A stretch of DNA of 64,000 nucleotides from Burkholderia sp. BCC0322 (GCF_902833045.1 NZ_CADFDU010000002.1:682001-746000), one strand, 5' to 3'. Positions 40,381 through 49,102 are shown, numbered from the stretch's first letter. Program-made: numbers and translations. Notes: a model not told the origin generated them from the sequence alone.

Positions 40381-41571
40381 TTATTTTAACTGAGATTTTG
40401 CGTATTCCGCCAGCTTTCCGGCGAGATCGCCGACGGCCGCGAGCGCATCGGCCCAGCGGGCCGCGTTGGCGTCCAGGGCGGCGCGGTGCTGCCAGAAATC
40501 GGCCCAGTCGGGCGTGCCGACGCCGTTCCATGCGTGCCAGAATCGCTCGAGCGCCGCGCGCGGCGCGTCGGCGAGGCCGGCTGACAGGTGCGCGAGCGCG
40601 GCGTCGAGCTTCGGCAGGTGCACGTCGTCGGCCTGCGGGTAGATGTGCCACACGAACGGCTTGCGTGCCCACTGCGCGCGGACGAACGAATCCTCGCCGC
40701 GCACGAAATTGATGTCGGCCACCCACAGCAACGGATCGTAGTCGGCCTGGGGGACGAACGCGAGCCCGTGAGCCGCCAGGTTACCGCTGCGCGCATGCGT
40801 GCCCGCGCCGAATGACTCGACCCCGAAAAAACGGGCGACGGCCGGCGACACGCGGCCGGCCGGCACGAGTGCGACGACCGGCGACGGGCCGTCGCGCCAC
40901 TGCGCGAGCAGCGCATCGACGGCCGGATTCTCGTACGCGAACAGGCTGACGACCGTCGTGCCGGCGGCCGGCGGCGCGCCGCCGGTCGCGCGCTGCCACC
41001 AGGCGTCGCGTGCCGCCGTGTCGGTTTCGAAGGCCGTGCGGCGCGCATCGAGGTCGTGCTCCTTCAGGACGCCGCCGGTGCCTGCCGACAGGCCGGGGAA
41101 GAAAAACGTCTTCAGCAGCGGATAGCGCGGATGCGGCGATGGCCGCAGATGGAAATCGGCGACCCAGTCCTCGGCGCTCAGGTATTCGAGGTTGATCCAC
41201 ACGGGGCGACGCGCCCGGCGCGCCATCGCCGCGAGATACGCGCCGGGCAGCTCGCACGCGAATGCTTCGATCACGACGTCGGCGATCTCCAGCGCGTCGC
41301 CGGCTTCCGCATGCCAGTGCTCGATCACGATCGCATCGACCGTCTGCCGCCCCGCGTCGGGATCGACCCCGGGCAGCAGGCGCGCGAAGGTGCGCAGGTC
41401 GTCGACGAACAGGCGAACCTGCCAGCCGTGCTCGTGCGCGAGCTGGCGCGCGACGCGCCAGCAGACGCCGATGTCGCCGAAATTGTCGATTACCGTACAG
41501 AAGAGGTCGCAGGCGATCGGTTCGCCCGGCGCGAGCGGCGCGGCGGGCAGGGGGGCGGTGGTGCGGGGCAT
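40381..41571 (-). CDS. earP: EF-P arginine rhamnosyltransferase EarP
   Basis: EarP (formerly DUF2331) attaches rhamnose from dTDP-beta-L-rhamnose to Arg32 of EF-P. The 396-residue GT-B protein has the conserved N-terminal DNFGDIGVCWR, whose Asp is needed for activity in characterised homologs, and the C-terminal nucleotide-sugar site NFVRGEDSFVRAQWA followed by FVWHIYPQ. The gene lies 127 bases upstream of efp on the same strand, as in Pseudomonas and Neisseria relatives. uvrC diverges from it across 76 bases. Confidence 0.95.
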   Translation of the reverse strand: MPRTTAPLPAAPLAPGEPIACDLFCTVIDNFGDIGVCWRVARQLAHEHGWQVRLFVDDLRTFARLLPGVDPDAGRQTVDAIVIEHWHAEAGDALEIADVVIEAFACELPGAYLAAMARRARRPVWINLEYLSAEDWVADFHLRPSPHPRYPLLKTFFFPGLSAGTGGVLKEHDLDARRTAFETDTAARDAWWQRATGGAPPAAGTTVVSLFAYENPAVDALLAQWRDGPSPVVALVPAGRVSPAVARFFGVESFGAGTHARSGNLAAHGLAFVPQADYDPLLWVADINFVRGEDSFVRAQWARKPFVWHIYPQADDVHLPKLDAALAHLSAGLADAPRAALERFWHAWNGVGTPDWADFWQHRAALDANAARWADALAAVGDLAGKLAEYAKSQLK

Positions 41572-41647
41572 CGAAGCGGGCCGGTGAATGCTCTAAACTG
41601 GCGATTCTAATAGACCCGTTCCGCGTTACAAGGCGCCCGGATCACGC

Positions 41648-43681
41648 ATGACATCCCCAGAAGCTTCCGATACTCCGTTCGAACCGAAGAAGATCCTTGC
41701 GCAGTTGCCGCACATGCCGGGCGTCTATCGCTATTACGACACGGCGGGTGCCGTGCTCTATGTCGGCAAGGCGCGCGACCTGAAGAAGCGCGTATCGAGC
41801 TATTTCACGAAGACGCAGCTGTCGCCGCGCATCGCGATGATGGTCACGCGCATCGCGCGTATCGAGACGACCGTCACGCGCTCGGAGGCCGAGGCGCTGC
41901 TGCTCGAGAACAACCTGATCAAGGCGCTCGCGCCGCGCTACAACATCCTGTTTCGCGACGACAAGTCGTATCCGTACCTGAAGCTCACCGCACACCGCTT
42001 TCCGCGGATGGCCTACTACCGCGGCTCGGTCGACAAGCAGAACCAGTATTTCGGGCCGTTCCCGAGCGCCTGGGCCGTGCGCGAGAGCATCCAGATCCTG
42101 CAGCGCGTGTTCCAGTTGCGCACCTGCGAGGATTCGGTCTTCAACAACCGCACGCGGCCGTGCCTGCTGCACCAGATCGGGCGCTGCACGGCGCCGTGCG
42201 TCGGCGCGATCTCCGACGAGGATTACGCGATCGACGTATCGAACGCCGCGCGTTTCCTGCTCGGCCGGCAGTCCGAAGTGATGAAGGAGCTCGAGCAGAA
42301 GATGCACGCGTTCGCGGCCGAACTGAAATTCGAGCAGGCGGCGGCCGTGCGCAACCAGATGAGCTCGCTCGCGACAGTGCTGCACCAGCAGGCGATCGAG
42401 GTCGGCAGCGACAGCGACGTCGACATCCTGGCCGTCGTCGCGCAGGGCGGGCGCGTGTGCGTGAACCTCGCGATGGTGCGCGGCGGCCGGCATCTCGGCG
42501 ACAAGGCGTATTTCCCGACGCACGTCGAAAGCGCGCTGACGCTCGCCGAGGGCGGTCTCGGCGACGAGTCCGAGGTGGCGGAGGCGGCCGATGCGGCCGC
42601 CTCCGCCATGCCCGACCTGCCCGCGGAAGAAACCGGCCGCGCGCGCAGCGATGCGGCGGCGTCGGTCGAGGCCGAGGTGCTCGACGCGTTCATCGCGCAG
42701 CACTATCTCGGCAATCGCGTGCCGCCGGTGCTGGTCGTGAGCCATGCGCCCGCGAGCCGCGACCTGCTCGAGCTGCTGTCCGAGCAGGCCGGCCACAAGG
42801 TGTCGCTGGTGCGGCAGCCGCAGGGGCAGCGGCGTGCGTGGCTGTCGATGGCTGAACAGAATGCGCAGATCGCGCTCATGCGGTTGCTGTCCGAGCAGGG
42901 CTCGCAGCAGGCGCGCACGCGTGCGCTCGCGGAAACGCTCAGCTACGAATGCGACGATCTCGCGACGCTGCGGATCGAATGCTTCGACATCAGCCATACG
43001 ATGGGCGAGGCGACGCAGGCGTCGTGCGTGGTCTACCACCATCACAAGATGCAGTCGGGCGAATACCGCCGCTACAACATCACCGGGATCACGCCGGGCG
43101 ACGACTACGCGGCGATGCGGCAGGTGCTCACGCGCCGCTACGAGAAGATGGTCGAGCAGGCCGCGCAGGCGGCTGCCGCCGACGACGCGGCCGGCATCGA
43201 CGGCGAGTCGACGCGCCAGGCCGAGGCGTCGAGCCTGCTGCCGAACATCGTGCTGATCGACGGCGGCAAGGGTCAGGTCGAAATCGCGCGCCAGGTATTC
43301 ACCGAGCTCGGTCTCGACATGTCGATGCTGGTTGGCGTCGCGAAAGGCGAGGGGCGCAAGGTCGGCCTCGAGACGCTTGTGTTCGCGGACGGCCGCACGC
43401 CGCTCGAGCTCGGCAAGGAGAGCGCCGCGCTGATGCTCGTCGCGCAGATCCGCGACGAGGCGCACCGCTTCGCGATCACCGGCATGCGTGCAAAGCGGGC
43501 GAAGGCGCGCCAGACGTCGCGGCTCGAGGAACTCGAGGGCGTCGGCGCGAAGCGCCGGCAGCGGCTGCTCGCGCGATTCGGCGGGTTGCGCGGCGTGGTT
43601 GCCGCGAGCGTCGAGGAACTCGCGAGCGTCGAGGGCATCTCGCACGCGCTCGCCGAGCAGATCTACAAGCAGCTTCACTGA
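41648..43681 (+). CDS. uvrC: Excinuclease ABC subunit C
   Basis: UvrC makes both incisions in nucleotide excision repair. The 677-residue protein has the N-terminal GIY-YIG nuclease ([23 protein letters not shown]), a UVR motif that binds UvrB ([12 protein letters not shown]), the RNase H-like C-terminal nuclease ([21 protein letters not shown]) and tandem HhH motifs at the end. Two Ala/Glu/Asp-rich insertions (about residues 300-345 and 500-530) enlarge it relative to E. coli (610). Confidence 0.96.
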   Translation: MTSPEASDTPFEPKKILAQLPHMPGVYRYYDTAGAVLYVGKARDLKKRVSSYFTKTQLSPRIAMMVTRIARIETTVTRSEAEALLLENNLIKALAPRYNILFRDDKSYPYLKLTAHRFPRMAYYRGSVDKQNQYFGPFPSAWAVRESIQILQRVFQLRTCEDSVFNNRTRPCLLHQIGRCTAPCVGAISDEDYAIDVSNAARFLLGRQSEVMKELEQKMHAFAAELKFEQAAAVRNQMSSLATVLHQQAIEVGSDSDVDILAVVAQGGRVCVNLAMVRGGRHLGDKAYFPTHVESALTLAEGGLGDESEVAEAADAAASAMPDLPAEETGRARSDAAASVEAEVLDAFIAQHYLGNRVPPVLVVSHAPASRDLLELLSEQAGHKVSLVRQPQGQRRAWLSMAEQNAQIALMRLLSEQGSQQARTRALAETLSYECDDLATLRIECFDISHTMGEATQASCVVYHHHKMQSGEYRRYNITGITPGDDYAAMRQVLTRRYEKMVEQAAQAAAADDAAGIDGESTRQAEASSLLPNIVLIDGGKGQVEIARQVFTELGLDMSMLVGVAKGEGRKVGLETLVFADGRTPLELGKESAALMLVAQIRDEAHRFAITGMRAKRAKARQTSRLEELEGVGAKRRQRLLARFGGLRGVVAASVEELASVEGISHALAEQIYKQLH

Positions 43682-43771
43682 CGCGGCCGTGCGGCCGGCT
43701 GCGTTGCCAGCGTTCTTGTGGCAGGCCGGTCGACACGGCACAATTGCGAATCCTTTACTGTCCCGCATGCC

Positions 43772-44359
43772 ATGCCGTTCAATTTCCCGATTTTCCTGAC
43801 GTGGGTACGGATCGTGCTGATTCCGCTCGTCGTCGGCGTGTTCTATCTGCCGGACACGGTGATGGGCGGCGCGCACCGCAATCTCGCGGCGGCGGCGATC
43901 TTCATACTTGCGGCACTGACCGACTGGTTCGACGGCTATCTCGCCCGCAAGTGGAACCAGACGTCGTCGTTCGGTGCATTTCTCGATCCGGTGGCGGACA
44001 AGCTGATGGTGACGGCCGCGCTGCTGATCCTCGTGCAGATTTCACGGGTCGACGCGGCGATCGCACTCGTGATCGTCGGCCGCGAGATCGCGATTTCGGC
44101 GCTGCGCGAGTGGATGGCACAGATCGGCGCGTCGAAGAGCGTCGCGGTGAACCAGCTCGGCAAGTTCAAGACCGCATGCCAGATGGTCGCGATTCCGATG
44201 CTGCTGTTCTATGGGCCGCTGCCGCTCGGCGTCGTGACGATCGACACGCGTGTGTGGGGCGAATGGCTGATGTATCTCGCCGCGGTGCTGACGATCTGGT
44301 CGATGCTGTACTACATGAAGCTCGCGTGGCCGCAAATTCGGGAGCGCGGCGGTGCGTGA
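43772..44359 (+). CDS. pgsA: CDP-diacylglycerol-glycerol-3-phosphate 3-phosphatidyltransferase
   Basis: PgsA makes phosphatidylglycerol phosphate at the inner membrane. The 195-residue protein has the CDP-alcohol transferase signature: DGYLAR, then G and the two Asp of FLDPVADK, near residues 52-75. Several hydrophobic spans follow. The ATG at 43772 is used; 18 upstream codons are not family-like. The uvrC-pgsA-tRNA-Gly order is a known gammaproteobacterial and betaproteobacterial arrangement. Confidence 0.94.
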   Translation: MPFNFPIFLTWVRIVLIPLVVGVFYLPDTVMGGAHRNLAAAAIFILAALTDWFDGYLARKWNQTSSFGAFLDPVADKLMVTAALLILVQISRVDAAIALVIVGREIAISALREWMAQIGASKSVAVNQLGKFKTACQMVAIPMLLFYGPLPLGVVTIDTRVWGEWLMYLAAVLTIWSMLYYMKLAWPQIRERGGA

Positions 44360-44404
44360 TGCGTCCGGTCGAGCAGGTTTTTGTAAAAAGGGCTGGAAAA
44401 GCCC

Positions 44405-44433
44405 TTGACACACGAATGTGCCTTCGACATAAT
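44405..44433 (+). promoter_or_regulatory. Sigma-70 promoter of the tRNA operon
   Basis: TTGACA (44405-44410), a 17-base spacer and CATAAT (44428-44433) match the consensus closely, 62 bases before the first tRNA-Gly. A small hairpin, AAGGGCT/AGCCCTT, ends on the -35 box. Confidence 0.85.
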
Positions 44434-44494
44434 CTCGCTTCTCCGCTGCACGACGAAGTAAGTGTGTGACGGGGAAGCAGCAGCGTAGTGATAC

Positions 44495-44570
44495 GCGGGA
44501 GTAGCTCAGTTGGTAGAGCGCAACCTTGCCAAGGTTGAGGTCGCGAGTTCGAGACTCGTCTCCCGCTCCA
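44495..44570 (+). tRNA. glyT: tRNA-Gly(GCC), copy 1
   Basis: Cloverleaf with acceptor GCGGGAG/CTCCCGC, anticodon stem CAACC/GGTTG, anticodon GCC in loop TTGCCAA, T arm GCGAGTTCGAGACTCGT and encoded CCA. First of three identical copies. The gene symbol is only a label of convenience. Confidence 0.95.
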
Positions 44571-44623
44571 GATTTTTTCTGGCAGCGTGTTATACGGCAA
44601 AGCGCTGCAGATGCAGGACACAT

Positions 44624-44699
44624 GCGGGAGTAGCTCAGTTGGTAGAGCGCAACCTTGCCAAGGTTGAGGTCGCGAGTTCGAGACTCGTCTCCCGCTCCA
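44624..44699 (+). tRNA. glyT: tRNA-Gly(GCC), copy 2
   Basis: Identical in sequence to copy 1, with anticodon GCC and encoded CCA. The 53-base spacer before it is nearly the same as the 51-base spacer after it, showing tandem duplication of a roughly 128-base unit. Confidence 0.95.
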
Positions 44700-44750
44700 G
44701 ATTTTTCTGGCAGCGTGTTGTACGGCAAAGCGCTGCAGATGCAGGACAAT

Positions 44751-44826
44751 GCGGGAGTAGCTCAGTTGGTAGAGCGCAACCTTGCCAAGGTTGAGGTCGC
44801 GAGTTCGAGACTCGTCTCCCGCTCCA
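44751..44826 (+). tRNA. glyT: tRNA-Gly(GCC), copy 3
   Basis: Third identical copy, anticodon GCC, encoded CCA. A terminator-like hairpin follows within eight bases. Confidence 0.95.
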
Positions 44827-44833
44827 AGTAATG

Positions 44834-44859
44834 GGGAAGCCACGCTTCCCTTTTTATTT
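44834..44859 (+). terminator. Terminator-like hairpin between tRNA-Gly and tRNA-Cys
   Basis: Stem GGGAAGC/GCTTCCC (44834-44840 with 44844-44850), CAC loop, then TTTTTATTT. It would end or attenuate the tRNA-Gly transcript before tRNA-Cys. Confidence 0.75.
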
Positions 44860-44926
44860 GATGGACTTTCGGTCCTCGAATAAAAAATCTGTCGCTTGCC
44901 TCACGGCATCCGGACAGTCCGCTTTT

Positions 44927-45000
44927 GGCGCGATAGCAAAGCGGTTATGCAGCGGCCTGCAAAGCCGTTTAGGCCGGTTCGACTCCGGCTCGCGCCTCCA
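44927..45000 (+). tRNA. cysT: tRNA-Cys(GCA)
   Basis: Cloverleaf with acceptor GGCGCGA/TCGCGCC, anticodon GCA in loop CTGCAAA closed by CGGC/GCCG, T arm CCGGTTCGACTCCGG and encoded CCA. A terminator follows. No separate promoter is clear, so transcription may come through the upstream hairpin. Confidence 0.93.
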
Positions 45001-45011
45001 AGTAAGAAGAG

Positions 45012-45045
45012 AAAAAGCCCTGAGAAATCAGGGCTTTTTCTTTTT
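45012..45045 (+). terminator. Terminator of the tRNA operon
   Basis: Perfect 12-bp stem AAAAAGCCCTGA/TCAGGGCTTTTT (45012-45023 with 45028-45039) with a GAAA tetraloop, then C and T's. The accessory region begins right after it. Confidence 0.92.
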
Positions 45046-45355
45046 CCGGCTCCGCTTCGTCCTTGTCAGAAAGTCGCCTGGAGTGGTACGAAGTCGCCTC
45101 TAACCACTCAAGAAACACGCGTAAGCACACCGAAGTCGGCTCTTTGGCCGTATAGGTGGGTTCGCGTCAGTACATGGCGACCAAGCGATTGCGCCCCTCT
45201 GGAACGTGGGAATACATCATCCGACGTTTGAAGCTCCTCCCAAGCCGTTTTCCCTGACGCTCCAATCCGAAGAAGAGGGCGACGCGCATGACGCTCGCCC
45301 TGGCCAATGGCTCGATGCCTGCATCGTGCCGGCGGATGTAGTCGAATCGCGGGAG
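45046..45355. other. Non-coding junction behind the tRNAs
   Basis: About 310 bases without a supported gene. It contains a short repeated word, AAGTCGCCT (45071 and 45090), and a related CGAAGTCGGCT. I looked for a copy of the tRNA-Cys 3' end that would mark an integration site and saw none in the next 6 kb, and there is no integrase gene. Confidence 0.5.
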
Positions 45356-45823
45356 ATGATTTCAACGACGCTGGATGCAATTCTCGATTATCCGCGTCGT
45401 GTCATCCCGCTTTTCCCGGCGCATGACCGCTACGTCGAGGTATTCGCGGGCGGGGCCGGGTTGTACTTCCTTCGACCGCCAGCAAAGGTCGAGGTGGTCA
45501 ACGATGTCAGTGGCGAATTGATCAATCTGTATCGTGTCGTGCAGCACCACCCGGAGGCGTTCGTGCGCCCGTTCAAATGGGCGTTGACGAGCCGGCAGGT
45601 GTTCGAGTGGCTAATGCAGACGATCCGGGAAACGCTCGCCGATCCAACTCGCGGGCTTGTTCTAAAGATGAAGGAGTCGGACGGTGATTGTTCCGATCGT
45701 CCGATATTCGTATGTTCGCCGCATCGAAGCGTGTTTGCGTGCAAGGCCACTAACGTTTCGGCGTTGAAACATCGCCCCCGGCTGGACGCAGATTTTTCCC
45801 TGGCTGCGTCGCGATGCGTCTAG
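45356..45823 (+). pseudogene. Remnant of a phage-type D12 DNA adenine methylase
   Basis: The frame from MISTTLDAILDYP resembles the start of D12-class N6-adenine methyltransferases found in Burkholderia phages. RYVEVFAGGAGLYFLRPP matches the SAM-binding region and VEVVNDVSGELINLYRVV the following acidic motif. The essential PGGK that should follow YP is missing (YPRRVIPLFP instead). After about residue 105 the similarity is lost and the catalytic DPPY motif never appears. A functional enzyme of this class needs about 270 residues; this frame gives 155. I call it a decayed gene. The same frame is open upstream to 45206 without similarity. Confidence 0.65.
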
Positions 45824-46147
45824 GGTGTTCGGTCAGCCGGCCGCATGCTCGAATCCTGTCAAATAGCTTTCGCGTTATCTCGGCCCAGCCACTGGCTTGC
45901 TTGTGGAGATTCGCGGTCTCTTTCAGTCGGCGTTCCCCACGCATCGACGCTTCCGGAAAACGCGTTTCAGACCTGAAACAAGGCGAGGCTGAGGGCTGAT
46001 TCGCACGACACCTGGGCGTTGCGTTTCCTTGAGCGGCGCGCACTGGCACGAATCTGGCATGGAACCGGTCGGCCTAGTTGTAGATCGATAGCGTGAATGT
46101 GGTCCAAGAATCCACGCATCACCTTCAAACATCAAACGGGGACCGTC
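45824..46147. other. Spacer between methylase remnant and Tad-like genes
   Basis: No supported gene. A frame open from 46097 runs into the first TadE-like gene, but its upstream codons lack a ribosome site. I saw no clear promoter for the Tad-like run here. Confidence 0.5.
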
Positions 46148-46600
46148 ATGCGAAAAAGAAAACAGCGGGGAGTTGTGACGGTTGAATTTTCGCTATTGCT
46201 CCCGGTTCTGTTGCTGATACTTCTTGGAATCGCACAGTTCTCGTGGATGATTTCGAATTTCATTATCGTAACGTACGCGACGTCGGTCGGTGCGCATCAA
46301 CTTGCCTCCGAACGCGGATTTTCGACGCCGTATTCCGACACGGTATCCAGCATTACAAATGCGCTAGGTCCAATCCGTACCGGGATTAATATTTCGACTT
46401 CCGTGAACGGGTCGCCTTGTACGTCGGATTCGACCTGCCAAGCCGCATTAGGGACGATGGCCAATGCGCTGGCGGCCGGCTCAACTGTGACGGTAACAAT
46501 TGCCCATGCATTCAGCCCGTTGTATTCCGGATCCTGGGGCTCATTGGCTAATCTCATGCCGAAAAACATTACATCGACGATGACTGAGGTAATTCAGTAA
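46148..46600 (+). CDS. TadE-like pseudopilin 1
   Basis: A 150-residue protein with the TadE signature: short basic leader MRKRKQRG, then VVTVEFSLLLPVLLLILLGIAQF. The Glu is at position +5 after the Gly, as needed for class III (prepilin-type) cleavage by a TadV/CpaA-like peptidase. A periplasmic domain of about 110 residues follows, with one possible disulfide (CTSDSTC). GGGGA precedes the ATG. TadE-like proteins are minor pilins of Flp pilus systems; here there is no adjacent Tad machinery. Codon use and base composition are less GC-rich than the flanking core genes. Confidence 0.75.
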   Translation: MRKRKQRGVVTVEFSLLLPVLLLILLGIAQFSWMISNFIIVTYATSVGAHQLASERGFSTPYSDTVSSITNALGPIRTGINISTSVNGSPCTSDSTCQAALGTMANALAAGSTVTVTIAHAFSPLYSGSWGSLANLMPKNITSTMTEVIQ

Positions 46601-46621
46601 TTTCGCGAGAGGGCTGACACC

Positions 46622-47071
46622 ATGAAATCTCAAGAGGGATCTGCGGCCATCGAAATGGCGGTGATGATGCCGGTCATTCTTTTGGTGCTATTGGGTATCG
46701 CGCAGTTCGGATGGCTTCTCGTTAATTATCTGGCGGTTGGCAACGCTGCTTCATCCGCGGCGCGAACGTTCGCTTCGCAGAGAGGCACGACAACGCCGTA
46801 CACCACAACATTGGCGCAAGCAAAAGCGGCTGCTTCATTCCTGAGCCAAAGCAGCATCACGATTTCCGCAACCGTCAATGGCATTGCATGTACGGACGAC
46901 GCGGGTTGTGCTGCTGATCTTGCTCCGGCCTCGAGCGCGGCAGTCAACGTGCCCGTCGCAGTCAGCGTGAATTATTCCGGTTTCAATCCTGTTGTCCTCG
47001 GGAATTATCTCAACTTGAAATCGATGATGCCGTCACTGCTGGCTGCAACTGTTACCGCGCGTGCGCAATGA
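46622..47071 (+). CDS. TadE-like pseudopilin 2
   Basis: This 149-residue paralog of the preceding gene starts MKSQEGSAAIEMAVMMPVIL. It keeps the G|xxxxE cleavage geometry and the following hydrophobic segment, and it has the same CTDDAGC-type cysteine pair as its neighbour (residues about 82-88). The 22-base gap indicates one operon. The two TadE-like genes likely arose by duplication and diverged, judging from matching layout and motifs such as SITISATVNGIAC against GINISTSVNGSPC. Confidence 0.75.
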   Translation: MKSQEGSAAIEMAVMMPVILLVLLGIAQFGWLLVNYLAVGNAASSAARTFASQRGTTTPYTTTLAQAKAAASFLSQSSITISATVNGIACTDDAGCAADLAPASSAAVNVPVAVSVNYSGFNPVVLGNYLNLKSMMPSLLAATVTARAQ

Positions 47072-47104
47072 CGATAGACCAAAAAAGGAAAAAAGGGGAG
47101 CGGC

Positions 47105-48412
47105 ATGAATACTTCAAAACCACGTGGCAGGACAGTTCGTCATCAGCGCGGTGCAGTCGTCATCGTCGTTGCGGCATCTTTGATCGCTATTCTGGGCTTT
47201 GCCGCAATTTGCGTCGATGTCGGGTATTCGATCTACGCGCAACGGCGCTTGCAGGCGGCCACGGACGCGGCGGCACTCGCCGGTGCGACCGATCTCTGGA
47301 GTCAGTCGTGGAATACCGCGTATAGCGACGCAGTCGCCTACTCGGCAGGCCAGGCCAACCAACTTCCAGGTGGGGCCACCGTCAGCTCAACGTCCGTAAC
47401 CGGGCTGACTCTGTCAAGTATTCAGCTTCCCTACAAACAGGCGGTATCCGGCTATAACGGCATTCAAGTGACGCAAAAGGCGAGCGTTCCAACGTTCTTT
47501 GCGCGCGTGTTCGGTATCAAGACGACGACCGTCTCCGCGACGTCGACCGCAGCCGCCGGTGGTGCGGGCGGACCGGCGCAGTACAACGTGATGATCATCC
47601 TCGATACGACTGGGTCGATGAACACCAACGACAGCAATTGCAAGAATTCGAAGGGCGTGGTGCAAACACGTCTCGCATGCGCAAAAGCCGCCGCCTTGCA
47701 GCTCCTTACGACGCTCACGAATGCTGGGGATAACGTGGGGTTGATGGCGTTTCCTCCCATGTCCTCCAACTACTCGTTCTCGTGTGGTAGTAGTGCTCCC
47801 GGCATCGCGGGAAGCTATTCTGCGGCAGCAAGTTCCGGTTACCAATACAGCAAACTGGGAACGGGATTCCTGGGTAGCAGTGGCAGTGCCAATACCAGCT
47901 CGGGGCTGATCCAGGCCCTCGGTGGCGGCTCATGCAGCGGCCTCGCCGCCCCTGGCGGACTAGGGACTTTCTATGCGCAGGCCATCGCCGCTGCACAGCA
48001 GTCGTTGCAGTCCCTGTCCTCGACGCAGCATCCGCCCGGTCAAAACGTCATCATTTTATTGAGCGACGGCGATGCGTCGTCAAGCCAAACACAACTGGGT
48101 ACGACATATAAGTCGAGCTATGGATCGGAGTGCCAGGCGGCGATAAACACTGCAGCCACCGCGAAAGGAGCGGGGACGCTCATATACACCGTGGCATATA
48201 TCGGTGGCGGTAGTGCATCGTCTACCTGCAGCGACGGAAGCGATCCTTTGTCGCCATGCGCAACGATGCAATCAATCGCTACTGGCCCGGCTTACTTTTA
48301 TTCTGATACCTGTACTAATTCAAATGGTGGCGTCGCTAATCTCAGTTCAATTTTCGGGACTATTTCTTATAGCCTGACAAAGCCGCGTCTAGTACCTGTG
48401 TCCGCCACGTGA
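47105..48412 (+). CDS. TadG-like protein with von Willebrand A domain
   Basis: A 435-residue protein: basic N-terminus, TadG/TadE-like membrane segment RGAVVIVVAASLIAILGFA with a Val instead of the prepilin Glu, the RRLQAATDAAALAGA helix characteristic of TadG, then from about residue 160 a von Willebrand factor A domain. The metal-site motif is ILDTTGSMNTN (DxTxS) and a later LLSDGDAS provides the distal Asp. Several cysteines suggest periplasmic disulfides. Such proteins may act in adhesion or pilus anchoring. It is 33 bases after TadE-like 2. Confidence 0.8.
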   Translation: MNTSKPRGRTVRHQRGAVVIVVAASLIAILGFAAICVDVGYSIYAQRRLQAATDAAALAGATDLWSQSWNTAYSDAVAYSAGQANQLPGGATVSSTSVTGLTLSSIQLPYKQAVSGYNGIQVTQKASVPTFFARVFGIKTTTVSATSTAAAGGAGGPAQYNVMIILDTTGSMNTNDSNCKNSKGVVQTRLACAKAAALQLLTTLTNAGDNVGLMAFPPMSSNYSFSCGSSAPGIAGSYSAAASSGYQYSKLGTGFLGSSGSANTSSGLIQALGGGSCSGLAAPGGLGTFYAQAIAAAQQSLQSLSSTQHPPGQNVIILLSDGDASSSQTQLGTTYKSSYGSECQAAINTAATAKGAGTLIYTVAYIGGGSASSTCSDGSDPLSPCATMQSIATGPAYFYSDTCTNSNGGVANLSSIFGTISYSLTKPRLVPVSAT

Positions 48413-48443
48413 CTATTTTATTTGGGATTGTCGGAGGTGTGAG

Positions 48444-48707
48444 GTGGATAATGATCTATCTGAATCTCGCGGGCAGGTTGAACCTCATGCGCTCACAAAA
48501 TCTTGTATCCATTGCAATAGTCTGTTGAGAGGTAGTTCAATTCGTTGTCGAATTTGTGGTTCCGAAGACCCTTTTGGCAAAAAGATGGCGCGGAAGAGAG
48601 TGTCGCTGTTTCATGGCCTGGTGGCGCTGAGTATTTTCTCGGTGCTTTTTCTGGTGGTTTATGAAATTTTGCCACTTGTTGATTTATATCTTCATGCTCG
48701 CAATTGA
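48444..48707 (+). CDS. Zinc-ribbon protein with C-terminal membrane segment
   Basis: An 87-residue orphan starting at GTG with a GGAGGTG site six bases upstream. It has two CxxC pairs, CIHC and CRIC (residues about 21-38), that form a small zinc ribbon, then a basic stretch and one membrane helix (about 58-78). I do not recognise a named family. Its place between two TadG-like genes suggests it belongs to the same unit, perhaps a cytosolic-facing membrane regulator; that is inference. The DNA is distinctly AT-richer than the rest of the window. Confidence 0.6.
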   Translation: MDNDLSESRGQVEPHALTKSCIHCNSLLRGSSIRCRICGSEDPFGKKMARKRVSLFHGLVALSIFSVLFLVVYEILPLVDLYLHARN

Positions 48708-49102
48708 GCTTGTGGGCTATAAATCAACGGTGGCGCCTTTGGCTGTCGTGGGAATTTTGTCGGTTGCTGGCTTGGGATCTGTAAAACATTTAACTACGGA
48801 TTGAGTGTTTGGAGGAATTGCGCAATCTATCTGAGAAATTAAACAACCCTCGTTTGGGCCGTGTGCTGTGGAGCCGGCGCGGCCTTCTTTTTTGCTTCGA
48901 TTTGACTTGGCTGAATGGTGCATTTCTTGAAAAAAGCCGAGATGTTGACTATACATCGATAATTTGATGAGTATTGGTCGCAACCGTGCTTCGTGGGTAT
49001 ATGGTCTTTAATTTCTGTTATTCATCGGGTTGCCCGGATTGTTGAATGAATCGCTCGATACGTTGTCTCCGGCGCGATCGTGAACAATGGGAGCTGCAAT
49101 TC
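48708..49102. other. AT-rich spacer with terminator, between the two TadG-like parts
   Basis: About 395 bases with no supported gene on either strand. It is among the most AT-rich DNA of the window. A terminator-like hairpin lies at 48857-48893; the second TadG-like gene beyond it must have its own promoter, which I could not identify. Confidence 0.55.
48857..48893 (+). terminator. Probable terminator of the TadE/TadG/zinc-ribbon unit
   Basis: Eight-pair stem GGCCGTGT/GCGCGGCC (48857-48864 with 48877-48884, two G-T pairs) followed by TTCTTTTTT. Confidence 0.5.

Larger units (their letters stand above)
44495..44826 (+). repeat. Three-copy tandem repeat spanning tRNA-Gly genes and spacers
   Basis: Unit length is 129 then 127 bases. 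The spacers share CTGGCAGCGTGTT and CGGCAAAGCGCTGCAGATGC and differ by single bases and short indels. Confidence 0.9.

Noticed and set aside
44510-44794. Open frame running through the tRNA-Gly genes
   Set aside because: It is produced by the identical tRNA copies; the DNA folds as tRNA and the translation repeats itself.
48717-48983. 88-codon minus-strand frame in the AT-rich gap
   Set aside because: No ribosome site, no recognisable family, and it overlaps the terminator-like hairpin.
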